Assembly (NCBI GenBank): GCA_904419145.1
Contig: CAJFQQ010000002.1
Coordinates: 35,641 to 99,640, forward strand
DNA: 64,000 nt
Source: an uncultured Oscillospiraceae bacterium
Lineage (GTDB): Bacteria > Bacillota > Clostridia > Oscillospirales > Oscillospiraceae
Reading direction: 5' to 3'
Shown here: in pieces, positions 43,807-52,146 of the stretch
Layout of the letters: the number at the start of each line of letters is the position of its first letter
Position numbering within the stretch: the stretch's first letter is position 1
Notes under the pieces: generated by a model
Told to the model about the DNA's origin: nothing
The model's input: only the letters and a program-made list of their open reading frames with translations
Database searches by the model: none
Position numbers and translations under genes: made by a program

Positions 43807-44455
43807 TGACGACCCAAAGCTGAACCAAGCGGCCTGTACATATCTCAACGACAGCGGCTATGAGGCCAAAGGATGCCTCAGCGCAGAGGCCGCCTATGAC
43901 GCCATGTACAGCCAGCTCTATGATCTGATCATCTCAGATATCATGATGCCTGGAACAGACGGCTTTGAATTTGCTGAGACCGTCCGGGATCTGAATAAGA
44001 CCATCCCCATTCTGTTTATGTCGGCGCGGGACGACCTGCCGGCCAAACAGAAGGGCTTTGACCTGGGCATTGATGACTACATGGTGAAGCCGATTGACTT
44101 CAGTGAGCTGCTGATGCGGGTACGGGCGCTGCTGCGGCGGGCTAACATTGAAGCCAGCCGCAGGCTGACCGTAGGCGGGCTGCTGCTGGATGCGGACGGC
44201 CTGACCGCCTCTCTGGACGGAGCGGAGATTCCCGTAACCACACGGGAGTTCAACATCCTGTACAAGCTGCTTTCTTACCCGAACCATACTTTCTCCCGCT
44301 CCCAGCTGATGGATGAATTCTGGGGGATCGAGAGCGACACAGGCCTGCGGGCGGTAGACGTCTACATCACCAAGCTGCGGGACAAGTTTTCCGCCTGTCC
44401 CGCCTTTGAGATCAAGACAGTGCGGGGACTGGGCTATAAGGCGGTGTTAAAATGA
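43784..44455 (+). CDS. OmpR/PhoB-family response regulator
   Basis: 223 residues. Receiver domain with acidic pocket VVDDDPKLN, phospho-acceptor Asp in LIISDIMMPGTDG, Thr/Ser switch in FMSARDD and Lys in YMVKPIDF; C-terminal winged helix (about 125-223) ending VRGLGYKAVLK. Pairs with the histidine kinase that starts 4 bases inside its end. Confidence 0.95.
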   Translation: MIRILVVDDDPKLNQAACTYLNDSGYEAKGCLSAEAAYDAMYSQLYDLIISDIMMPGTDGFEFAETVRDLNKTIPILFMSARDDLPAKQKGFDLGIDDYMVKPIDFSELLMRVRALLRRANIEASRRLTVGGLLLDADGLTASLDGAEIPVTTREFNILYKLLSYPNHTFSRSQLMDEFWGIESDTGLRAVDVYITKLRDKFSACPAFEIKTVRGLGYKAVLK

Positions 44456-45534
44456 AAAAAGGAAACCGCAGAAGGCTGGAATCCCGGTTCCCCCCTTTCC
44501 TGTTCGGGCTTTACCTGGTGACGCTGCTTCTGATGTCCGGCATCCACATCGGGCTTGTTACCCTGATCAATGAAAACCCCCACTGGCACACCGCCGTGCA
44601 GATCCTGATCCCCACCGCCTACTGGACGCTGGTAGCGGTGGGTCTGACGCTGTTTACCCGGTATCAGATTACAAAGACCTACGACAAGCCTATGAAGGAG
44701 CTGGCCAAGGCGGCGGCCAAGGTGGCCCACGGGGATTTTTCCGTCTACATCCCGCCCCTCCATACCTCCAACCGCCACGACTACCTGGATCTCATGTTTC
44801 TGGATTTCAATCAAATGGTGGCGGAGCTGGGCAGCATTGAGACCATGCGCACGGATTTCATTGCCAACGTGTCCCATGAGATCAAGACGCCCCTGGCGGC
44901 CATCCAGAACTATACCCAGCTGCTCCAGAGGCCCGGCCTGTCCCCCTCGGAGCGGGACGCTTATCTGAGCGCCATCCAGGGCAGCACCCGCCGGCTCTCG
45001 GAGCTGATTACCAATATTTTGAAGCTCAACAAGCTGGAGAGCCAGCAGATTACACCCCACAGGGAGTCATACGACCTGTGCCGCCAGCTGAGCGAGTGCG
45101 CGCTGGCCTTTGAGTCGGTCTGGGAGGCAAAGGGAATCGAATTCGATGCCGATCTGGAGGATCGGGCCACCATCCAGGCGGATGCCAGCCTGATGGAGCT
45201 GGTCTGGAACAATCTCTTATCCAACGCCTTCAAATTTACCGGGCCGGGTGGAACCGTCACACTGCAGCAGACTTCAGATGAACAATCCGTTTCCGTTACC
45301 ATATCCGATACCGGATGCGGGATATCCGAGGAAGCCCGGAAGCATATTTTTGACAAGTTTTATCAGGGCGACACCTCCCACGCCACAGAGGGAAACGGTC
45401 TGGGACTGTCCCTGGTTCTGCGTGTCCTGCAGATGATGGACGGCGAGATCTCTGTGGACAGCACGGAGGGTGAGGGGGCGACATTTACGGTGCGCCTTCC
45501 CATTCAAGAGAGCAACAAAGGACTTGATGTGTAA
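44452..45534 (+). CDS. membrane sensor histidine kinase
   Basis: 360 residues. Two transmembrane helices (about 14-36 and 45-66) with almost no extracytoplasmic loop, so it probably senses within or via the membrane. HAMP-like linker, H-box NVSHEIKTPLAAIQ, N-box VWNNLLSNAFKFT, DTGCGIS and GNGLGLSLVLRV. Overlaps the response regulator by 4 bases and the next gene's start by 1 base (TAATG). The intramembrane-sensing type often works with a neighbouring membrane protein, here possibly the product of 43090-43806. Confidence 0.94.
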   Translation: MKKGNRRRLESRFPPFLFGLYLVTLLLMSGIHIGLVTLINENPHWHTAVQILIPTAYWTLVAVGLTLFTRYQITKTYDKPMKELAKAAAKVAHGDFSVYIPPLHTSNRHDYLDLMFLDFNQMVAELGSIETMRTDFIANVSHEIKTPLAAIQNYTQLLQRPGLSPSERDAYLSAIQGSTRRLSELITNILKLNKLESQQITPHRESYDLCRQLSECALAFESVWEAKGIEFDADLEDRATIQADASLMELVWNNLLSNAFKFTGPGGTVTLQQTSDEQSVSVTISDTGCGISEEARKHIFDKFYQGDTSHATEGNGLGLSLVLRVLQMMDGEISVDSTEGEGATFTVRLPIQESNKGLDV

Positions 45535-46109
45535 TGGCAATGGAAATAGGCTCAACGAAAGCCGACTATGTTAGTTACGAATACCGGGAAATCTCGGTGC
45601 CAAGGGAGCATGTCTCCCTCTGCCTGGACAGTTACCCCTGCTTTGGCTGGGAGGTAGACCCTAACCATGCCCAGGCCGGGCGCAGGAACAATTCTGCCCT
45701 TCCGGCCGTTCCCGGCCCAAAGGATACTGTAACACTGTACTTCCGCCGTGTCAGGAGCATCAGCAACAAAGCTGAGCTGACCCGGCTCCAGCGCAATTTT
45801 GACAGCTGCATTGCCGAGCTGGGGGCACTGGAACAATCCAAGGCCACCCAGGGAATGGTTGCTTCTCTAACGGTTGGACTCCTCGGCACCGCCTTCATCG
45901 CCGGATCCACGTTTTCAGCGGTATCCACACCGCCCATGATCTGGCTGACGATTCTCCTGGCCATTCCCGGTTTTCTGGGGTGGATCATCCCATACTTCCT
46001 GTATCGGGCCATAGTGCGGAGAAAAACAGCTCAGATAGAGCCGCTGATGGAGCAAAAGTATGATGAGATCAACAACATCTGCCAGAAGGGCTGTCGTCTG
46101 TTGCACTGA
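45534..46109 (+). CDS. FGWE-motif membrane protein, copy 1 (unrecognised family)
   Basis: 191 residues, start fused to the kinase stop (TAATG). Soluble N-terminal domain with YEYREISVPREHVSLCLDSYPCFGWE, a charged helix SNKAELTRLQRNFDSCIAELGALE, then two hydrophobic helices (about 105-125 and 133-155) ending LAIPGFLGWIIPYFLYRAIV and a cytoplasmic tail EPLMEQKYDEINNICQKGCRLL. A clear paralogue is encoded at 46443-46967. I do not recognise the family. Co-transcription with the two-component system suggests an envelope-stress or peptide-sensing role. Confidence 0.82.
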   Translation: MAMEIGSTKADYVSYEYREISVPREHVSLCLDSYPCFGWEVDPNHAQAGRRNNSALPAVPGPKDTVTLYFRRVRSISNKAELTRLQRNFDSCIAELGALEQSKATQGMVASLTVGLLGTAFIAGSTFSAVSTPPMIWLTILLAIPGFLGWIIPYFLYRAIVRRKTAQIEPLMEQKYDEINNICQKGCRLLH

Positions 46110-46442
46110 GGCAGAATATGGCAAAAATGCGGGACACTGTATGCGCAGCGTCCCGCATTCCTTATAATATGTTCCAAACCAACGCTACGCGCCAGACAGG
46201 ATCCTGTCAGCACACAGAACGGAAGGGCAGCCATTATCCATCAGCAACCGCCAGTTTATCCCGACCGTCGGTGTGCTTGACCCATTTGAACAGCCTGCTT
46301 CCCTGCCCTCCTTTTTCTGCCTTCAGCCCCCGCCTCTGACTGGGTGCCGGGGCCAGTTTTTCATATTTCACAAACATAATGCAAGCAATCTGGAAACATA
46401 GGCCAGATACAATCAACCCATCAATCGAAAGGAGTTTATCCA
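46110..46442. other. intergenic region with one hairpin
   Basis: 333 bases with no supported gene. A 10-bp stem with a 14-base loop pairs 46126-46135 with 46150-46159, probably ending or attenuating the kinase operon; the following TATAAT (about 46162-46167) could be a -10 element for the next gene, though no good -35 was found. Confidence 0.45.
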
Positions 46443-46967
46443 ATGGAAAATTCGGGAAATAGCTTTGTGGGCTTCGAATATCTGGAAATCCCCGCAAGGC
46501 GCAGTATGGAATCTATGTATGTAGACGGTTATCACAATTTTGGCTGGGAGTTTGAGGGTACCGCAGCCCGTGAGGAAATCAGCGGCACTGTAAGGCTGAA
46601 GTTCAAACGGGATCGCAGAATCCGCAATAAGGCGGAGTTGACCCGGCTTCAGCGGCAGTTTGAGGCATGCGCCCTTGAAATCGATGCGCTGGAGCGCTCC
46701 AGAACAACCGCCGCCACCATCGCGGCGTTTACCATCGGCTTGGCGGGAACGGCTTTCCTGGGCGGGGCAGTGTTCGCCTATCTACACGGTCTTCTGCCTT
46801 TAATGGTGATCCTGGCGTTTCCCGGCTTCCTGGGCTGGGTCATCCCCTATTTCTGTTATCGGAAGATTCAGCGTCGCAAGGCAGAACAGGTCACCCCCAT
46901 CATTGAGCAAAAAAATGATGAGATCTACGCGGTCTGCGAGCAGGGATGCCGCCTGCTGTCTGCCTGA
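46443..46967 (+). CDS. FGWE-motif membrane protein, copy 2
   Basis: 174 residues, AAAGGAG upstream. Same plan as the product of 45534-46109: FEYLEIPARRSMESMYVDGYHNFGWE, NKAELTRLQRQFEACALEIDALERS, two membrane helices ending LAFPGFLGWVIPYFCYRKI, and the tail IIEQKNDEIYAVCEQGCRLL. The pair arose by duplication and diverged. Followed within 12 bases by a small membrane peptide gene. Confidence 0.82.
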   Translation: MENSGNSFVGFEYLEIPARRSMESMYVDGYHNFGWEFEGTAAREEISGTVRLKFKRDRRIRNKAELTRLQRQFEACALEIDALERSRTTAATIAAFTIGLAGTAFLGGAVFAYLHGLLPLMVILAFPGFLGWVIPYFCYRKIQRRKAEQVTPIIEQKNDEIYAVCEQGCRLLSA

Positions 46968-46979
46968 AAGGAGGCGAAA

Positions 46980-47060
46980 TTGATACCAAAGGCCGTCGCT
47001 GCGGTTCTTGCAGCCGCTGTAATCATCATTGCCGCTGTTGTCTACAAGAAGAAGCGGTGA
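46980..47060 (+). CDS. 26-residue single-transmembrane peptide
   Basis: Starts with TTG at 46980, five bases after AAAGGAGG. The peptide is one hydrophobic Ala/Val/Ile helix (about residues 4-22) ending in YKKKR, a typical positive-inside anchor. It is translationally close to FGWE copy 2 (12 bases). It may be a regulatory subunit of its membrane neighbour or a toxin-like peptide. Too short for most gene finders. Confidence 0.6.
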   Translation: MIPKAVAAVLAAAVIIIAAVVYKKKR

Positions 47061-47398
47061 CAGACATACAGCCCCGGCTCTTCTTCAATGCAAGCCCGGC
47101 AAAGGCGAACCTGATCTCCGTATCCTATAAGCCGGCTTGGACTGCTTTTCCATATCCTGTACCTGTGGTTTCATCGGGAAAGCCGCTGTTTTTATTTGCA
47201 CTGGGTTGTGGAACCTCCGCAGGATAACGGCGCAGTCACCTACCGGAAAGTTCTGACCTATGTAATTAGAACCTCCTGTTGTTTTTTTAATATTTTCCAA
47301 ACAAAATTCAAATACACGAAAAACAAGGGGCCTGTAGAGTATGCCCCGTCGATAGGCAAATACCTATCAAACCATTGACAAAAAGAGAGGATAACATC
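47061..47398. other. intergenic region, mostly featureless
   Basis: 338 bases without a supported gene. Contains the 13-mer AACAAAATTCAAA at 47300-47312, shared with the operon's upstream region at 43019-43031. Nothing else recognised. Confidence 0.4.
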
Positions 47399-47770
47399 AT
47401 GAAAAAGAGCAATTTTGTGGCATTGATTCTGGGGACCATCGGAGTGGTATTTTTCGCGCTGGGTATGTGCATGGGCTTGCTGCCCGAGTGGGGTATGTTC
47501 CGTCAGGGCATTGTCTGCGGCGTGGCCGGGCTTGTGATTCTGCTGGCCACCGTGATCATTTGGCGAAAAATGGAGGGCAAGGCCCCCATCAAGCTCAACG
47601 CCCGAACCATCGGCGCCGTAGCGGTCGGTGTATTGGGTGCGCTGCTCCTGGGCATCGGCATGTGCCTGACCATGGTATTGGGAAAGATGGTTCTGGGCAT
47701 TGTGATCGGTCTGGTAGGGATCGTGGGCTTGCTGATGCTGATCCCTCTGACCAAAGGGATCCACGGATGA
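47399..47770 (+). CDS. small four-helix membrane protein
   Basis: 123 residues from the ATG at 47399 (AGAGAGG upstream). Four hydrophobic helices in two similar hairpins: LILGTIGVVFFALGMCMGLLPEW / GIVCGVAGLVILLATVIIW and TIGAVAVGVLGALLLGIGMCL / IVIGLVGIVGLLMLIPL. Both halves carry a GMCM or GMCL motif, suggesting internal duplication. No family assigned. Its stop overlaps the start of the radical SAM remnant (ATGA). Confidence 0.8.
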   Translation: MKKSNFVALILGTIGVVFFALGMCMGLLPEWGMFRQGIVCGVAGLVILLATVIIWRKMEGKAPIKLNARTIGAVAVGVLGALLLGIGMCLTMVLGKMVLGIVIGLVGIVGLLMLIPLTKGIHG

Positions 47771-48078
47771 TTGAAAATCCCATTTCCCCCATACATGCCG
47801 GCGTCACGGAATACAGCAGCCGGCTGAATATGAGTTATGAGGAGCTGGACTCTATCATCAACCAAGCGAACGAACTGGGTACCTATTTGTTCCTTTATTT
47901 CAGCGGGGAGCCCCGCTCTTTACCGCCTATCAAGAGGAGCAGCCCTGGGATGAGAACCATCTTCGTCCCTGTCCGCTCTACGGATCTCCAATCCCCGGAA
48001 AATGTGCGGGATCTGGCAGCCAAGTGCAGGGAGGCCGCGGAGAACTGGGCATCAGCGTCAGACAAAACGATACAATGA
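47767..48078 (+). pseudogene. radical SAM/SPASM gene remnant
   Basis: An open frame of 103 codons whose parts match scattered segments of a radical SAM protein. RLNMSYEELDSIINQANELGTYLFLYFSGEP resembles the stretch after the CxxxCxxC site (LSFEELD..I.QG.ELG...Y..SGGEP). STDLQSPENVRDLAAKCREAAENW resembles the C-terminus. Between them a second frame reads FTAYQEEQPWDENHLRPCPLYG, also typical of the family. The CxxxCxxC motif and some 200 residues are missing. Internal deletions and a frame change mark it as decayed. Confidence 0.7.
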
Positions 48079-48099
48079 TGCTGTCAGAGTATTCAAACA

Positions 48100-48149
48100 G
48101 GAAGAGGGAAGGACATCCGCGGCACGTCGCGGATGTCCTTCCCTCTTCC
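48100..48149. terminator. very long perfect hairpin terminator between convergent units
   Basis: 22-bp perfect stem (48100-48121 with 48128-48149), loop of six. T-run is weak, slightly better on the minus strand. Confidence 0.8.
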
Positions 48150-48164
48150 CATCAATGCCAGTAG

Positions 48165-49226
48165 CTATGAAAGCGCCTCCAGAACCCTCTCCATGACCGC
48201 GTAACTGGGCATAGCTGCAACCTGCGTGATGGCGGCTGCAATATGATCCACTCCGAATTGCCCACTATCGCTGTCTGTTCCGGATACCTCTGTGCGGAAT
48301 CCATGTTTCTCCCAGGCCAGGCGCTGCACCTCCTCGTCTAAAAGGGCGTCAACCCCCGCCGCTCCCGCCTCGTCTATGGCGATGTAGATGTGGGAGGACC
48401 AGACGGTAGGCGTTGGGTAGATCATCACAATATCCCCCTTCAGCTGTTCCCAGTCCTCCGGATTCTCCACCGCAAACTCCAGCAGTTGGTTTTCATAGGC
48501 GGCGATCATGGGCTTGGCTCCCATACCGGTTTTGAGGAACTGGTCGAACAGGTCGGAGGAGGATGCCTCCATATAGCCCAGTCTTTCAAAAATGGAACAA
48601 AGGCGGGGCAGGATTTCTTCTACGTGCTCTACATCTGTCACCCCGCCGCACAGCACGTTGGCCAGGAGCCCCGCGAACATATTCCCCGAGTTGGATCGCA
48701 CCGGGTCCGTAGTATTTACAGCTACTGTTCCATACAGCTCAGGCAGGCCCAATTCCGCCCAGGTGGTTCCCGCCTCGATCTCCGCCACCAGACCCTCCAT
48801 ATCCATGTAGTAACAGCCCTCCCGCTCTGTTACAAGGCCCCGATCCCGAAATGCCTCCAGAATAGGGGTGTGGGTGTAGAGCACGATGGGCGTGTTGAAG
48901 ATGATCTCGCTTTTTACCGGCGCGCCGCACACCTGCTGGTAATACTCCAGGGCGTTCTGGCTGGAGGGGAACAGGAAGTCCCGCCCGGTATGATCCGCCG
49001 TCACCATGTCCAGAGACCCCGCCTTGGCGTAGTCCAGGGTCAGATGGTACTCCCGCTCCAAAATCCCCTGTACCTCCGGGTCCTCCAGCAGGCCGATCTT
49101 TTCACCGCCCACATAGCCCCGCAGTGTCACCGGCGACTGTCCGCCGCCCAGCAGCAGGTAGATGCCTCCCACCGCAATGACGGCCAGCAGGATCAGAAAT
49201 CCGATCCATTTTGTCTTGCTTCCCAT
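48165..49226 (-). CDS. membrane-anchored solute-binding-like protein
   Basis: 353 residues. N-terminal anchor WIGFLILLAVIAVGGIYLLLGGG without a lipobox, then a two-lobed extracellular domain of bacterial solute-binding type II character (VTLRGYVGGEKIGLLEDPEVQGILEREYHLTLDYAKAGS, SSQNALEYYQQVCG, NTTDPVRSNSGNMFAGLLANVL). The SNSG pattern resembles anion/metal-binding loops of ModA/AfuA-like proteins. No ABC permease is near. Overlaps the XpaC-like gene by 34 bases; last gene of a three-gene module. Confidence 0.78.
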   Translation of the reverse strand: MGSKTKWIGFLILLAVIAVGGIYLLLGGGQSPVTLRGYVGGEKIGLLEDPEVQGILEREYHLTLDYAKAGSLDMVTADHTGRDFLFPSSQNALEYYQQVCGAPVKSEIIFNTPIVLYTHTPILEAFRDRGLVTEREGCYYMDMEGLVAEIEAGTTWAELGLPELYGTVAVNTTDPVRSNSGNMFAGLLANVLCGGVTDVEHVEEILPRLCSIFERLGYMEASSSDLFDQFLKTGMGAKPMIAAYENQLLEFAVENPEDWEQLKGDIVMIYPTPTVWSSHIYIAIDEAGAAGVDALLDEEVQRLAWEKHGFRTEVSGTDSDSGQFGVDHIAAAITQVAAMPSYAVMERVLEALS

Positions 49227-49837
49227 TGTATTCCCCCCGTGTTGAGAAGGCCCTCCATGACCTTCATATCCGCCTCTACGTCAAACCGCTCCGCGGCCAT
49301 GAGCTGGGCCAGCTGTTCATCGAAGCCCGCCTTCAATTTGGGCAGAAGGTCCCGTACCTTCTGCTGGAAGCGCCGCACATCCGCCGTGTGGAGGTCAGCC
49401 TCCTGATACTGGATGTACTGATCCAGGATCCGGCCCACCGTGTCCAGATAGTAGGTGAGGAAGCGGTAGGCAATGGAGATCTTCTCCGGTTGTCTGCGCA
49501 GGTAGGTATAGATGCGGGCACCTGTCTCTGTCAGGGCCATGGCGTCTGTCTTTGTCTGCACATCCGTAATCCTCCGTGCACAGGCCCAGATCCGCGTCAG
49601 ATCCCGCCCCGCCTCCTCCATTCGTGCCTGTACCTCCTCGCCATCCGGACGCTCTGCAAAATAGAGGGTAAAGGCATCCGGCTTTGGGGCCAGCAGGAAC
49701 CAGAGGGCGAAGTAGATCCCCACCCCAAGGGCGGCGCTGAGGAAATAGTTCCAGTGAAATCCCAGGGCCAGGGTGAGAAAAACAGCAATCCCGCCAGCCA
49801 ATGACAGCAGCAGCTGCCGCAGTTGTCCGCTCTTCAT
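49193..49837 (-). CDS. XpaC-like protein (5-bromo-4-chloroindolyl phosphate hydrolysis family)
   Basis: 214 residues. Two N-terminal hydrophobic helices (about 8-26 and 30-48), then a long helical cytoplasmic region (EVQARMEEAGRDLTRIWACARRITDVQTKTDAMALTETGARIYTYLRRQPEKISIAYRFLTYYLDTVGRILDQY). This is the XpaC pattern. XpaC proteins often accompany TelA-type toxic-anion resistance proteins, but no telA is present here. Begins 1 base after the VWA gene. Confidence 0.6.
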   Translation of the reverse strand: MKSGQLRQLLLSLAGGIAVFLTLALGFHWNYFLSAALGVGIYFALWFLLAPKPDAFTLYFAERPDGEEVQARMEEAGRDLTRIWACARRITDVQTKTDAMALTETGARIYTYLRRQPEKISIAYRFLTYYLDTVGRILDQYIQYQEADLHTADVRRFQQKVRDLLPKLKAGFDEQLAQLMAAERFDVEADMKVMEGLLNTGGIQWEARQNGSDF

Positions 49838-49838
49838 C

Positions 49839-51440
49839 TCAGTTGTACCCCTTCACACTGCGGAAGGCGCCCACCAGGTCCTCCCGCCCGTCGAATACCC
49901 GGGCGTTGGACAGCTCCGCCAGATCCTCCAGCTGGGTCGGATCGGCCGAGCCGAACATGATGGAGAAGATGGGGACGTCCAGCCCACACGCCTCGTAATA
50001 CCGTTGAAAATCGGAGAAGCTGCCGTCAGACACTCCGTCCGTCATCAGAATGATGGCTGGCGTGTACTGGGAGAGGTCGTAGCGCTTCAGCTGCCGCAGG
50101 GCCTCCTCCGCCGCAGCGTAAATATCCGTGCCGCCAAGGGCTTCCTCGGAAGCCACCGTGTCGTAGAGGGACTCCAATTCCGTACCGTTTCCGGTGGCTG
50201 AATAGACGTTCCGTGGTTCGCCTTCAAAGGGGATGATGAGGTTGACCTCGTGCTCCGACGCCTGGAGCAGGTTGGTTCGGGCGTTCTCCTGGATCAGGAT
50301 CTGGGACATGGCCTCCACCATCTGGGTCCGCCCCTCCCCCTCCATGCTGCCGGAGTAGTCCAGACAGTAGACGGTAAGGGAAGGCTTGCGAAACTCCGTC
50401 TGATAAAGGTCCAGACACTCCATCAGAACCTCAGTGGAGGGCATCCGGACAGGGGAAAGCACCCGCTGAGGCTGGATACCCCAGTCGGAGCGGAACACAT
50501 CCTCGTTCTCCGCAGCGACCCCCTCGTACCCGGTGCGGCGGCCGGTGCGCTGGATCTGATCCTGCACCTCGTCGGAGAGCAGGTATGCCTGGAGTTTCAG
50601 GAAGGCCGCCTCCTTCTCGTCGTCCCCGTTGTCCACATAGCCCAGCGGAGAGTCTGCCAGGAACATCCCATCATAGGGGTATACGGCATACAAGGTCTCC
50701 TCGCTCCGGGCCGCCAGCTCCTGATTGGCGCTGATAATGAGACATTCATAGTTTACCATGGCGTCATAGCCACCCATGAGGAACAGATCCTTGAGCCAGT
50801 CGGAACTGCCCGAGGAGCGGTCCACCCCAGAGAGCAGTGCGGTGATCTTCTCCCCCAGCGCCGGATCCTGCAAATCCTCTGCGGTAATAACGTCCGGATT
50901 CCCCAGCAGGGCGTAGAGAAACCCGATATAGGCGCTGCACCCGGAGTTGGACTGGGTGGCGGAGGTCATGCAGAACCTAAGCTTACCGGACTGAATGGCT
51001 TCCAGCAAATCACTGACGGACACCTCCCGGCCCACAAAGCCCAGCTCCTCCGCCAGACTCTGCCGGATGCCGAAGATCACCGGCGTAATGGAGATGGACT
51101 CGGCGTGCTTGACCCGGTACTGGGTGTCCCCGGCGGTGAGCCACAGACTGCTGGCCGGCCATACAGCATCATAGTCCACAGATTCCCCTTGGAGTGTTCG
51201 CATGATGTCCAGCGACCCCTGGTAATCCATCTCAATATTGATGTTCTCCTTCTGGGCAAACGCATTCAGAATCTCCTCCAATTCCCGGTTTTCTGAGCCC
51301 GAGAGGATGCGCAGCGTCACACCGCGGCCCTGGCCCAAAGTTTGCCCACCGCTGTTGTTGCCCGCCTGTGATGACGTGCCGCAAGCGGACAGCCCCAAAA
51401 TCATCAGCAGGGCCAGGATCGCACAATTTAATCGCTTCAT
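49839..51440 (-). CDS. lipoprotein with solute-binding-like and VWA domains
   Basis: 533 residues. Signal peptide with lipobox LSAC (Cys about 20). Residues about 40-335 form a type II solute-binding-like domain (VTLRILSGSENRELEEILNAFAQKENINIEMDYQGS, SATQSNSGCSAYIGFLYALLG). Residues about 350-533 form a von Willebrand factor A domain with an intact MIDAS: DYSGSMEG, T in GGTDIYAAAEEAL and D in MTDGVSDG. Such a fusion suggests a surface protein that binds a ligand in one half and a metal-dependent partner in the other. First gene of the module with the XpaC-like and second solute-binding-like genes. Confidence 0.85.
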   Translation of the reverse strand: MKRLNCAILALLMILGLSACGTSSQAGNNSGGQTLGQGRGVTLRILSGSENRELEEILNAFAQKENINIEMDYQGSLDIMRTLQGESVDYDAVWPASSLWLTAGDTQYRVKHAESISITPVIFGIRQSLAEELGFVGREVSVSDLLEAIQSGKLRFCMTSATQSNSGCSAYIGFLYALLGNPDVITAEDLQDPALGEKITALLSGVDRSSGSSDWLKDLFLMGGYDAMVNYECLIISANQELAARSEETLYAVYPYDGMFLADSPLGYVDNGDDEKEAAFLKLQAYLLSDEVQDQIQRTGRRTGYEGVAAENEDVFRSDWGIQPQRVLSPVRMPSTEVLMECLDLYQTEFRKPSLTVYCLDYSGSMEGEGRTQMVEAMSQILIQENARTNLLQASEHEVNLIIPFEGEPRNVYSATGNGTELESLYDTVASEEALGGTDIYAAAEEALRQLKRYDLSQYTPAIILMTDGVSDGSFSDFQRYYEACGLDVPIFSIMFGSADPTQLEDLAELSNARVFDGREDLVGAFRSVKGYN

Positions 51441-52146
51441 ATAACGGCTTCCTCCTTATCCACAGCAGGTAGGGACATGAAACCAGCACGGCATCATGGA
51501 AGTATTATATTATTATCATATCATGGGCGCAGGCGGCGGACATTAAGATGCGGTAATAGTTTTGTAAAATAAAAGCAAAATCCCGGTCATTGGGGATCCC
51601 TATAGAGACAGCACAGATGCTTCAGGACATTGACGCAGCCGTTTTTAAGCAAAGTGATTCCCCGCAATTTCCATGAAAATTTTATCTGGCCGCATTCCCT
51701 ATGGGAACGCCGAATTAAAAGGGAGGCCAGCGGCAGTGCCATTTTACAGGCACTGCCGCTGGCCTCCCTTAACATTCTGGTCTGACCTTGCCGCAGCAAA
51801 CGGCGTTTTTCAGTTCGCATTGTTCCTCACAAGGCCGATGCCTCGCAAGTGCTGGGGCCGCCTGAACAAATCCCCGCCATCCATCAGGACGCCATAAAGA
51901 AAGCTTGTACGGATTGGCCCTCTCCAGAAGGCGGGCGGTTTTCTTATGCGTTGGGCGCTGTACCTGATCCGTTGATTCTATCCAAAGGCAGTGCCGACTG
52001 CGCAAACCAAAGCCCGCAATTGTACACGTCGGAGGGATGGGCAGCACCTCCAGCACAGAAGTAAGCGATAACTGCTTCATCGCTGCCGTCCGGCCAGCAG
52101 GTTGGAAGAACCCTTCTGATAAAGACTTCCCCCTATACCACGATTT
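51441..52146. other. 706-base region without a supported gene
   Basis: Open frames here are short, lack ribosome sites and match nothing I recognise. A very strong 20-bp inverted repeat is at 51721-51768 (separate entry). The stretch between a minus-strand operon start and a minus-strand gene end may hold decayed sequence. Confidence 0.5.
51721..51768. terminator. perfect 20-bp hairpin, possible terminator
   Basis: 51721-51740 and 51749-51768 pair perfectly around an 8-base AT-rich loop. The A-run before it (AAAA at 51717-51720) would give a T-run on the minus strand, so it could end a minus-strand transcript coming from the flavodoxin gene. Confidence 0.6.

Noticed and set aside
51769..52080. 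A 103-codon minus-strand frame in the gene-free gap
   Set aside because: No ribosome site, odd composition (many Cys, Arg and Pro), no family; treated as non-coding.
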